Of a stretch of 64,000 nucleotides of DNA, positions 54,612-62,226 are shown piece after piece (position 1 is the stretch's first letter; every line of letters begins with the position of its first letter). Below the pieces are notes generated by a model. It ran no database searches. It was not told the DNA's origin and saw nothing but the letters and a program-made list of their open reading frames with translations. The position numbers and the translations under genes were made by a program. This DNA comes from Mucilaginibacter empetricola (GTDB lineage: Bacteria; Bacteroidota; Bacteroidia; Sphingobacteriales; Sphingobacteriaceae), in the NCBI RefSeq assembly GCF_024808665.1, contig NZ_JANUBZ010000012.1, positions 62,001 through 126,000 on the forward strand. The letters are read 5' to 3'.

Positions 54612-55430
54612 TTAAACCGCATCAAAAAATCCGGATGTAATAAAATTCTTTTTCCATTGGGGCCAAATGGCATCTACGTCATCCGCTTTAAACTTGAAGC
54701 CGCTGATAAGATCTTGCTTTGCCAGTTCAACGGATTTGCCTTGCTGCATACGCAGCAAGAAATAATATTGTGCTGCTCTTATGGTAAATAAACCTAACTT
54801 ATAATTGCGCCGGGTTACTACACAATAGCTTTCTTCCGGAAATGGCAATTCGGGTTCCTGTTGCTGACTAAAATCCAAATAATATTTACAAACCGGGTAC
54901 TGGTGCTTAAAAAGATGAAACACTGGTGCTAATCGTAAATTTCCATCCGGTGTTTCTTCAGTTGCTATGGGTCGATGTTCTTCGGCCGGCTCATCAAAAA
55001 TAACGGACAGTGCATATTCAAAACCAGCCAGTTCAATCATAAAATCGGGCCAGGTTTCTTTTTCATTAAGCTCTTTGTCGGGCCGTGTTTCTTCTAAAAA
55101 AGTTGCAAATTTTTCGCCCAGCGTATTCAAAGTATAACTTTCTGATGGATAAGTATCCAGAAACTGATCGGCAAAGGCCTCAAACAAATCAGCTCCCAGA
55201 GCATAGGTAAGGGCACTAAATTGATTTTGCATACAGGCCCGCAGCCGGGCAATATAGCTATGCCTATATATATCCAAATGACGAATGGCATTTAATCTTT
55301 TCGAAGAATTAACCAGATCCTCAACCGTCACTGCTTCTCCTCCCCGGCTATTGGTTACCGGGACATATTTAACCAGCATACCCTGCATCCAGTTTTGCAA
55401 TTCAACCAAAGAAAAATCATCACCACCCAT
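54612..55430 (-). CDS. DUF2063-type partner protein of DUF692
   Basis: 272 residues. The N-terminal part matches the DUF2063 (putative DNA-binding) domain found beside DUF692 genes: RHLDIYRHSYIARLRACMQNQFSALTYALGADLFEAFADQFLDTYPSESYTLNTLGEKFATFLEE. By family it is the accessory subunit that helps the DUF692 enzyme bind its peptide or protein substrate, despite the DNA-binding name. Last gene of the operon, 14 bases after the DUF692 stop. Confidence 0.88.
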   Translation of the reverse strand: MGGDDFSLVELQNWMQGMLVKYVPVTNSRGGEAVTVEDLVNSSKRLNAIRHLDIYRHSYIARLRACMQNQFSALTYALGADLFEAFADQFLDTYPSESYTLNTLGEKFATFLEETRPDKELNEKETWPDFMIELAGFEYALSVIFDEPAEEHRPIATEETPDGNLRLAPVFHLFKHQYPVCKYYLDFSQQQEPELPFPEESYCVVTRRNYKLGLFTIRAAQYYFLLRMQQGKSVELAKQDLISGFKFKADDVDAIWPQWKKNFITSGFFDAV

Positions 55431-55444
55431 TTCCGCTATATTTT

Positions 55445-56386
55445 TTAATTGATCAGTACATTATTCACCAAAAAATCAACCGGGTTTGATACCGCAGCTT
55501 CGAACTGTTCACCGTGTTCAGTAATGTATTCTCCCGAGCCTATACTGCTCATAAATTGTTTGGCTTTCAGTAATTCTGCGTGGTATTCTTCAAATTCTGG
55601 GATATTGCTGTCCCACTCCAATAAGGTTGCAACGCTGCCGGTTAACTGCCAGGCTAAAGTGAACAGTTTCCAAACATCGTTAACCACTTTGCGGTCGTGA
55701 GTATCAATAATGTAATCGCCACAATGTTGATGACCTGCAATATGCATCTGCACAATACTATCGTGAGGTAATTGATTGATATAATGTACCGGGTCAAAAT
55801 CATTGTTAAAACCCGATACATATACATTATTTACATCAAGCAATAAGCCGCAGCCGGTTTCTTCGGTCATGTATCGCAAAAAATCCCATTCCGCTATGGT
55901 TGATTGTTTAAAGGTGAGGTAAGTGCTGGGGTTTTCAAAAACAACCGGGCGTTCTAAAAAGTCCTGCACCTGGTTAATCCTGCTGCAGATATGCTTTAGT
56001 GATTCTTCATTCAGCACAACCGGTAAAAGATCATGCGTATTCAGGCTGTTTACTCCTGTCCAGCACAAGTGGTCACTTATCCATAAAGGTTTCACCTCTG
56101 CCGCCAGCATTTTTAGTTTTGAAAGATATTCCAAATTCAGCGGATCAGTACTACCGATGGAAAGCGATACCCCATGCATTACTACTGGATACTTTTCTGC
56201 TACCTGCCTCAATACATGCCGCGGCCTGCCGCCCGAATCCATAAAGTTTTCCGAGATCACTTCAAACCAATCAACCGCAGGTTCGTGTTCAATGATATAG
56301 TTAAAATGCTTACTCCTGAGCCCTAAGCCTAAACCGGGATTGGGTAAGCATTTTACCGCGTTACTATAAGCTTCTTTATCTTTCAT
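55445..56386 (-). CDS. DUF692 multinuclear non-haem iron oxidase (MNIO)
   Basis: 313 residues, a TIM-barrel of the xylose-isomerase-like superfamily. Candidate metal-ligand positions are: Glu46 in SENFMD, His71 in MHGVSL, Asp105-His106 in SDHLCW, Glu151-Asn152 in FENPSTYL, Asp184 and Asn186 in LDVNNVYVSGFN, His215 in MHIAGH, Asp229-His230-Asp231 in IDTHDRK and Glu257 in LLEWDSN. By family (MbnB, TglH, BufB, ChrH) it oxidises cysteines or other residues of a substrate peptide with iron and oxygen. The cysteine-rich gene immediately upstream, 9 bases away, is the obvious substrate. Confidence 0.93.
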   Translation of the reverse strand: MKDKEAYSNAVKCLPNPGLGLGLRSKHFNYIIEHEPAVDWFEVISENFMDSGGRPRHVLRQVAEKYPVVMHGVSLSIGSTDPLNLEYLSKLKMLAAEVKPLWISDHLCWTGVNSLNTHDLLPVVLNEESLKHICSRINQVQDFLERPVVFENPSTYLTFKQSTIAEWDFLRYMTEETGCGLLLDVNNVYVSGFNNDFDPVHYINQLPHDSIVQMHIAGHQHCGDYIIDTHDRKVVNDVWKLFTLAWQLTGSVATLLEWDSNIPEFEEYHAELLKAKQFMSSIGSGEYITEHGEQFEAAVSNPVDFLVNNVLIN

Positions 56387-56395
56387 TAAAATGCT

Positions 56396-56995
56396 CTATT
56401 CCTTTTTTCCTTCGCAAAGTTCTTTGGCATGCACTTCTGGGTCATTGAAACCGAATGAGCAACGTTTATCGCCGCTGTTTCCGCATGAATCATAAGAACC
56501 CAATACCGATACCAGCCAGTTTTGAGGCGGACCACATTTATAGGGAGCCTTACCGTAACTTCTGTTTGCCTTTACCATTCGTTGTTCAAATAATTTGCGC
56601 GCCTGCAGCCAAACACTTTTGCCTGCATTTTCGCCAAGGGTGCTAAAACGTTCGGCCTGTATAGGTACGGCACAACTGCCCTGCCATGCGCACTCATTAG
56701 CGCCGGGTATAAGTTGTTGTTCAGCATCGCCATAAAGACCGCAACCGCCCTGGCCGCGGCAATTATTTAGGGTTTGGCAGTTATGTTGTTGTGCTGTGGC
56801 ACAATAGCCGGTGCCAGCGCAGTTATTGGTTCCGTTACGGTCATGTCCCTTGCAAGCATTAAGCCCCATACAAACATGCAGTTCAACAGAAGGCGTAACA
56901 CTTGTACCCGGCGCAGCACCTTGAGGGGCTGGTGCAGGAGCTGGCGGAGTTCCACCACAAAGTGATACGTTAGGATTATAATTTACAATAGCCAT
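56396..56995 (-). CDS. Cysteine-rich protein, likely substrate of the MNIO
   Basis: 199 residues, ATG start, no signal peptide or membrane segment visible. Fourteen cysteines (13, 42, 48, 59, 65, 73, 79, 85, 102, 108, 154, 171, 179, 194). Ten of these (42 to 108, counting shared ones) form five CX5C units: 42/48, 59/65, 73/79, 79/85 and 102/108, in a Gly/Asn-rich frame such as CMGLNACKG and CAGTGYC. A proline-rich segment (residues 16-35) precedes them. The C-terminal half has more spread cysteines and basic residues (SVWLQARKLFEQRMVKANRSYG). Likely a modified or metal-binding protein, perhaps like bufferins, but longer. Modification is inferred from the gene order only. Confidence 0.8.
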   Translation of the reverse strand: MAIVNYNPNVSLCGGTPPAPAPAPQGAAPGTSVTPSVELHVCMGLNACKGHDRNGTNNCAGTGYCATAQQHNCQTLNNCRGQGGCGLYGDAEQQLIPGANECAWQGSCAVPIQAERFSTLGENAGKSVWLQARKLFEQRMVKANRSYGKAPYKCGPPQNWLVSVLGSYDSCGNSGDKRCSFGFNDPEVHAKELCEGKKE

Positions 56996-57032
56996 AATAT
57001 GCTGTTTTGAGTATTATTAAATCAGTTAATTA

Positions 57033-58418
57033 TTAAAATTTACCACGTATTTTCAACGGAACATCCGGTAAATCAAGTATCCGTGGCCCCAGGTAGCTGA
57101 TGGTTGGATAAACTGCAACTGCCGTATTGTACAGATCAATCAATTGTGATTTTGGGCTGGATAGCAATCCAAACGGATAATCTTCAAAGGTTGGCACAGC
57201 CGCACAAACCTCTCCCTGCGGGGTTGTATAAGTAAGCTTCATAATATCGCCACAAATAGAGTTCAAAATAAAGATCATGGATTTATGAACCCCGAACATA
57301 AATATCTCAAACTGGGTACTGCCTGCTTTCATATAACAGTTTTCAACCATTACAAACAGATAGGTATAAATACCATTTAACAAATCGGATACCGGGGCAA
57401 TATTTGACGGATAATCTACCGTTAAAGGGTTCAAAGGCACTTTAGTTACAAAATACTTGCTGATATCAACAACACCAATATCCAAGCTGTTAAATTTGTT
57501 CGACAGGGTTTTATAGTGGCAATATATCTGGGCAAATTTTTCAAAATGGCACAGTTCCTTTTTATCTTTATCATCAAAATCAGCCGGAACTATTGCTGTG
57601 CAATCTACCGAGCCATCCGGGTTTAAGCCGGGTACATCTTTTGTACCCTCGCCCTGGTCAACAATACAGGTAATAGCATGCAGGGCCGAATCTCTGTCAA
57701 AAACATATAAAAGATCGCCGCTGTCTTCTGCATTGGTAAAATGTGGTTTGTGATCCTTATCGTAATAAACGGTATCAATATTATTCTGTGCGTAATAACC
57801 TTTGCCCGGCAGCAATTGCGGCGAATGGGTATTATACGGCAGATCATTAGTGGCAATGCATTCCTTAATCATGTCATAAAACTGACCAATGGTTTTGTAA
57901 GGGATGGGCGCCTGTAGCAGGCCGACATCAGCCAAAGGATCAGGACTTTCAATCTTTAAAAATGTCTCTAACTGTTTAAGCGAGAAACCTGCCTTATTTA
58001 TCCAGAAAACGGGTTCGTGTCCCGGTAAACAAGTGGGCCAAACACTTGGCGATTTACCTACCAGATCGGGCAGGCCTGCAAGCGCCTGTTTTAAGTTTGA
58101 TGATAGCGCCATGTGCAGCATCTCTTCAATTACTACACTCATAATTAAAGCACCGGCTTTATTAGCATACACCATAATCTCCGCCGAAAGGTCAAGCGCA
58201 ATAGCGCTGGCATCAGCAACAGATTTGCCGCTTTTAACCAGTTCCTGTACCAGCGAACCACTAATAGCGTCCTGATCGGGTGAGCGGTTAATCGAATAAT
58301 AAGTGTACAAATAAACGGGGATGGTGGCAATTTCAATTTCAATTGCCTGCTGAATAGCATCTCCCAGGTTAGCGGGTGTTACCTCGCTTTCCTTTTTGAA
58401 AAATAGGTTTTGTGACAT
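57033..58418 (-). CDS. VioB-type ferritin-like protein
   Basis: 461 residues from ATG 58418; the longer frame starts at TTG 58436. The N-terminal 200 residues match the ferritin-like domain of the VioB/iminophenyl-pyruvate dimer synthase family: LGDAIQQAIEIEIATIPVYLYTYYSI and VVIEEMLHMALSSNLKQALAG, with Glu and EExxH carboxylate-bridged iron ligands. The rest is a domain I do not recognise, with several cysteines (STVDCTA, ELCHFEKFAQIYCHY, SICGDIM). First gene of the operon, 37 bases before the cysteine-rich gene. It could supply a second oxidation on the same product or store iron for the MNIO. Confidence 0.85.
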   Translation of the reverse strand: MSQNLFFKKESEVTPANLGDAIQQAIEIEIATIPVYLYTYYSINRSPDQDAISGSLVQELVKSGKSVADASAIALDLSAEIMVYANKAGALIMSVVIEEMLHMALSSNLKQALAGLPDLVGKSPSVWPTCLPGHEPVFWINKAGFSLKQLETFLKIESPDPLADVGLLQAPIPYKTIGQFYDMIKECIATNDLPYNTHSPQLLPGKGYYAQNNIDTVYYDKDHKPHFTNAEDSGDLLYVFDRDSALHAITCIVDQGEGTKDVPGLNPDGSVDCTAIVPADFDDKDKKELCHFEKFAQIYCHYKTLSNKFNSLDIGVVDISKYFVTKVPLNPLTVDYPSNIAPVSDLLNGIYTYLFVMVENCYMKAGSTQFEIFMFGVHKSMIFILNSICGDIMKLTYTTPQGEVCAAVPTFEDYPFGLLSSPKSQLIDLYNTAVAVYPTISYLGPRILDLPDVPLKIRGKF

Positions 58419-58608
58419 AAAGGTTAGGTTAATCAACAGAAAATTGTTCTCTGTTTATTTTTACTAAATTAGAAAATAAAGCTTCAACAAAAAAAATAAA
58501 AACACACATTTTTTATGCCTCTATTTATACTTTAAAAGAGCTTTATATTAATAAGCGGGATGCAAATCTATTGCCTATTCGTTAAATTATTTATAGATAT
58601 TTATTATC

Positions 58609-58636
58609 TTGGTATTTAAAACGATTTGTAGTTTTG
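58609..58636 (+). promoter_or_regulatory. Promoter of the DUF3078 gene
   Basis: The -7 element TAGTTTTG (58629-58636) matches TAnnTTTG, with TTG at 58609-58611 in the -33 position. It starts 59 bases before the ATG. It lies in the divergent gap (58419-58667) shared with the MNIO operon, whose own promoter I could not identify. Confidence 0.5.
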
Positions 58637-58667
58637 CCATTGATGAATTATTAAAACACCTTTCCAT

Positions 58668-59561
58668 ATGAAACATTACCTACTTATTTTAGCATTTTCG
58701 CTTATTAGTTTTGGGGTTTTGGCACAAACGCCCGCGCCGAAAGACACCACAAAAATCTGGACCATTCATGGCCAAAACACTATTCTGATTAATCAAAGTT
58801 CATTTTCTAACTGGTCGGCGGGCGGCTCCAACTCAGTGGCTTTGAACATTGTTCTGGATTATGATTTCAATTACAAAAAAGACAAATGGAGCTGGGACAA
58901 CAAAGCAATATTTGGTTATGGCCTGAGTAAACAAGCCGGTACCGATTGGCGAAAAAATGATGACCGGATTATACTCAACAGTCTTTTAGGCTACCAGGCT
59001 GCGCAATACTGGCTTTATACCTTTTATGCCAACTTTCAAACGCAGTTTACCAATGGTTACTCGTATGACGCCAACAATAACCGCACACTAATTTCGGCAG
59101 CTTTTGCACCTGCCTACCTTACTTTCGGGCCGGGGTTTGCTTACAAGAAATCCGACAATTTCAGAATCAACATTTCGCCTGCTGCTGCGCGTATTACTAT
59201 CGTTCAAAATGATTCGCTTTCATCAATCGGCTCATTCGGTGTAACACCGGGCAGCAAAAGCCTTTTTGAGTTTGGTGCTTCTTTGGATGCTTATTACAAG
59301 GTTAACCTTGTGCAGAATATTTCATTCGAAAACATTTTGAAGTTATACTCCAATTATCTCAGCAAACCTCAGAATGTTTACATGGATTATGCTGCCAACC
59401 TTTACATGAAAGTGAATAAAGTGGTAACTGTAAATGCAGGCGTTGAGCTTATATCTGATCCAAATGCTAAAATTCCGGTAATAACCGATGGTGTAACGGC
59501 CTACCACTCCCTGTTACAAGTGAAACAGATTTTCGGGGCAGGCCTTACTTATAAATTCTAG
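58668..59561 (+). CDS. DUF3078 outer-membrane-type protein
   Basis: 297 residues. Signal peptide MKHYLLILAFSLISFGVLAQ. WTIHGQNTILINQSSFSNWSAGGSNSVALNIVLDYDFNYKKDKWSWDNKAIFGYGLSKQ is the DUF3078 signature. Alternating hydrophobic strands end in phenylalanine (GLTYKF), fitting a small barrel. Function unknown. Divergent from the MNIO operon. Confidence 0.88.
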   Translation: MKHYLLILAFSLISFGVLAQTPAPKDTTKIWTIHGQNTILINQSSFSNWSAGGSNSVALNIVLDYDFNYKKDKWSWDNKAIFGYGLSKQAGTDWRKNDDRIILNSLLGYQAAQYWLYTFYANFQTQFTNGYSYDANNNRTLISAAFAPAYLTFGPGFAYKKSDNFRINISPAAARITIVQNDSLSSIGSFGVTPGSKSLFEFGASLDAYYKVNLVQNISFENILKLYSNYLSKPQNVYMDYAANLYMKVNKVVTVNAGVELISDPNAKIPVITDGVTAYHSLLQVKQIFGAGLTYKF

Positions 59562-59587
59562 TACCATTCTTTTTAAATACAGTATTT

Positions 59588-59638
59588 AATCATCTTATTA
59601 AAATATCCACATTTTATTTTAATAAGATGATTTTTTTC
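59588..59638 (+). terminator. Very strong hairpin terminator after the DUF3078 gene
   Basis: A perfect 17-bp stem (AATCATCTTATTAAAAT and its complement at 59616-59632), 11-base loop, then a T run. It ends 24 or more bases after the stop and isolates the kai-type operon that follows. Confidence 0.9.
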
Positions 59639-59856
59639 TTCCTCTACCCCCTTCTATCGCCCTCAAAGCAAAGCATATAAATACTAATTATCAATATTTT
59701 AAGTAGATACACCAGTAACACTTAGCTTTATATTCCTTTTGTAACAAATTCTTTAAGGAAAAAATATTCAAAAACAATTTGAGCCTGTTTCCATTTATAG
59801 AATTTGATATAAAACATAATGTTAAATTAATTATTTGTGCTATTTATTTTTCAATA

Positions 59857-61590
59857 ATGACTAACCATCATCATAAAAACAAAAAAACTAAATTCAATTA
59901 TCCTCAAATACCAAAAACACCAACCGGTATTACCGGCCTCGATGAAATAACCGGTGGAGGCATTCCGACGGGACGACCAACCCTAATTTGCGGCGGAGCC
60001 GGCTGTGGCAAAACGCTGATGTCGTTGGAATTTATTGTACGGGGAGCTACCGAATTTAATGAACCCGGCGTGTTTATGGCCTTTGAGGAAAAAGCTGCCG
60101 AGCTGGCCATGAATGTAACCTCATTAGGTTTCGACCTGGTAAAACTTCAGGAAGAGAAAAAACTAAAAGTTGATTATGTACATATTGACCGGAGCGAAAT
60201 TGAAGAAACCGGGGAGTACGACCTGGAAGGCTTGTTTATCCGTTTGGGTTACGCTATTGACAGCATAGGCGCCAAGCGTGTTGTATTGGATACTGTTGAA
60301 AACCTTTTTTTGGGCTTAACCAATCAGGGTATATTACGTGCCGAATTGCGCAGATTATTTACCTGGTTAAAAGAAAAAGGAGTAACAGCCATCATTACCG
60401 GCGAACGTGGTGAGGGCAATACCTTTACTCGCCAGGGCCTGGAAGAATATGTTTCTGACTGCGTTATATTGCTTGACCACAGGGTTATCAATCAAATATC
60501 AACCCGCCGTTTGCGTATCTTAAAATACCGGGGATCATTACATGGCACCAACGAGTATCCTTTTTTAATTGATGAGGATGGTATAGCTGTATTACCGGTA
60601 ACTTCCCTCAATCTCGAAAAAGACGTATCGACTGAAAGGGTTTCATCCGGCATCCCCGCACTTGATAAAATGCTGGACAACAAAGGATTTTTTAAAGGAG
60701 GCAGTGTGTTGGTTTCGGGCTCGGCTGGCACAGGTAAAACAAGTATAGCTGCCTGCTTTGCAAACGAAATCTGCAAACAACAAAAACGCTGCCTGTATTT
60801 TGCTTTTGAAGAATCGCCAAAGCAAATTATTCGTAACATGAAATCAATCAGCGTTAATTTGCAGCAATATATTGATAACGATTCGCTATTGTTTCATGCT
60901 TCCAGACCAACACTTCATGGGTTGGAGCAGCATTTGGTAGCGATGTATAAAATTATCAAAAACTTTAAACCCGATGCAGTGATCATTGATCCGATAACCA
61001 ATTTAGTAACTATTGGTACGGTTAGCGAAGTAAAATCTATGCTGATAAGGCTGATAGATTTTTTACAGGAGGAACAGATAACGGTAATGTTTACAGCGCT
61101 GAGCTTAAATTCTGTGGTTAATGAACAAACTGACGAAGGTGTTTCATCATTAGTTGATTCCTGGCTTTTGGTAAGGGATATTGAATTTAACGGAGAACGC
61201 AACAGGGGTATGTACATCATGAAATCGCGCGGAATGAGACATTCCAACCAGGTTAGGGAATTTATTATTACCGATGATGGGATTGATTTGGTTGATGTTT
61301 ACCTCGGCCCTGAGGGCGTACTCATTGGTTCGGCCCGCGAAGCACAAAGGCTACAGGAAAAAACCGGAGAAGTATTACGCGGCAATGCGGTTAATATGAA
61401 GGACCGGGAAATTGATCGTAAACGAAAAATGCTGGAGGCAAAAATTGCGAACCTTCAATCGGAATTTGAATCGGCCGAAGACGAACTGAATAAAATATCT
61501 GTTGAAGAAGAACTAATAAAAAAAGTATCCGAAAATAATCGTGATGCATTAACAAAACTTAGAGGTGGTGATAAAGCTTCTTCTAAATAA
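59857..61590 (+). CDS. kaiC: KaiC-family double RecA-domain ATPase
   Basis: 577 residues from ATG 59857; the longer frame from TTG 59779 is not needed. Two RecA-like domains. CI has Walker A GGAGCGKT (46-53) and EE at 77-78; CII has GSAGTGKT (288-295) and EE at 318-319. In the place of the phosphorylated Ser431-Thr432 of cyanobacterial KaiC there is Ser430-Ser431 (GVSSLVDSW), so autophosphorylation is possible. A C-terminal coiled coil (residues 510-565) follows, where KaiA-binding tails are in cyanobacteria. By family a hexameric ATPase with a slow autokinase cycle. It leads an operon with two kaiB genes and a histidine kinase. Confidence 0.92.
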   Translation: MTNHHHKNKKTKFNYPQIPKTPTGITGLDEITGGGIPTGRPTLICGGAGCGKTLMSLEFIVRGATEFNEPGVFMAFEEKAAELAMNVTSLGFDLVKLQEEKKLKVDYVHIDRSEIEETGEYDLEGLFIRLGYAIDSIGAKRVVLDTVENLFLGLTNQGILRAELRRLFTWLKEKGVTAIITGERGEGNTFTRQGLEEYVSDCVILLDHRVINQISTRRLRILKYRGSLHGTNEYPFLIDEDGIAVLPVTSLNLEKDVSTERVSSGIPALDKMLDNKGFFKGGSVLVSGSAGTGKTSIAACFANEICKQQKRCLYFAFEESPKQIIRNMKSISVNLQQYIDNDSLLFHASRPTLHGLEQHLVAMYKIIKNFKPDAVIIDPITNLVTIGTVSEVKSMLIRLIDFLQEEQITVMFTALSLNSVVNEQTDEGVSSLVDSWLLVRDIEFNGERNRGMYIMKSRGMRHSNQVREFIITDDGIDLVDVYLGPEGVLIGSAREAQRLQEKTGEVLRGNAVNMKDREIDRKRKMLEAKIANLQSEFESAEDELNKISVEEELIKKVSENNRDALTKLRGGDKASSK

Positions 61591-61604
61591 GAAAAAAAAG
61601 AATA

Positions 61605-61895
61605 ATGGACTCTCCCGAAAATAAATATGAATTAAGGCTATATGTTGCCGGTAAAACAGCAAAGTCTGTAACGGCCTTAACCAATTTAAAAAAATATTGC
61701 GAAGAACACTTGAAAGGGCAATACGTTATAGAGGTAATAGATTTACTGGTGCAGCCTCAGCTGGCAGAAGGCGATCAGATTTTTGCTATACCAACATTGG
61801 TACGAAAAGTACCGGAGCCTATCAGGAAAATTATAGGCGACCTATCAAACGAAGAAAAAGTATTGGTAGGTTTAAACATACGCCCGGTAAACTAA
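61605..61895 (+). CDS. kaiB: KaiB-family protein 1
   Basis: 96 residues, standard KaiB length. [74 protein letters not shown] is the whole KaiB fold, with the AIPTL cis-proline loop. By family it binds the CI ring of phosphorylated KaiC after a fold switch. 14 bases after kaiC. Confidence 0.94.
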   Translation: MDSPENKYELRLYVAGKTAKSVTALTNLKKYCEEHLKGQYVIEVIDLLVQPQLAEGDQIFAIPTLVRKVPEPIRKIIGDLSNEEKVLVGLNIRPVN

Positions 61896-61901
61896 ATTAT
61901 A

Positions 61902-62225
61902 ATGACTGAAAAACAGCAGGTTACAGAAGAAAGCAATTCAATTAATGAGGATGTTTACCAATTACGTTTGTTTGTAACAGGGGCCACACCAAATTCGTCG
62001 CGGGCTATATCCAACTTAAAACAGGTTTGCGAAACCCACTTAAAAGGAAGGTATGAACTGGAAATAATTGACGTTTATCAACAGCCTTTAATAGCGGAGA
62101 GCGAACAGATAATTGCACTGCCCATGCTGATAAAAAAACTCCCTTTTCCGGAAAGAAGGCTGATTGGCGATATGTCAAATACAGATAAATTACTCAGAGG
62201 GCTCAGCATAACAGCTAATACATAA
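61902..62225 (+). CDS. KaiB-family protein 2
   Basis: 107 residues. Same fold as the first (YQLRLFVTGATPNSSRAISNLKQVCETHLKGRYELEIIDVYQQPLIAESEQIIALPMLIKKLPFPERRLIGDMS) but with a longer charged N-terminus and clear sequence divergence, so it is not a recent copy. It may compete with or replace KaiB1 on KaiC, or bind the following kinase. 6 bases after KaiB1. Confidence 0.92.
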   Translation: MTEKQQVTEESNSINEDVYQLRLFVTGATPNSSRAISNLKQVCETHLKGRYELEIIDVYQQPLIAESEQIIALPMLIKKLPFPERRLIGDMSNTDKLLRGLSITANT

Positions 62226-62226
62226 C

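Noticed and set aside
54612..55430. DUF2063 gene as a transcription factor
   Set aside because: The domain name is historic; next to DUF692 the accepted role is partner of the oxidase in substrate binding.
59779..59856. Longer KaiC start from TTG
   Set aside because: A good ATG at 59857 starts exactly where the basic His/Lys segment before the KaiC domain begins; the upstream part has no conserved feature and is very AT-rich.
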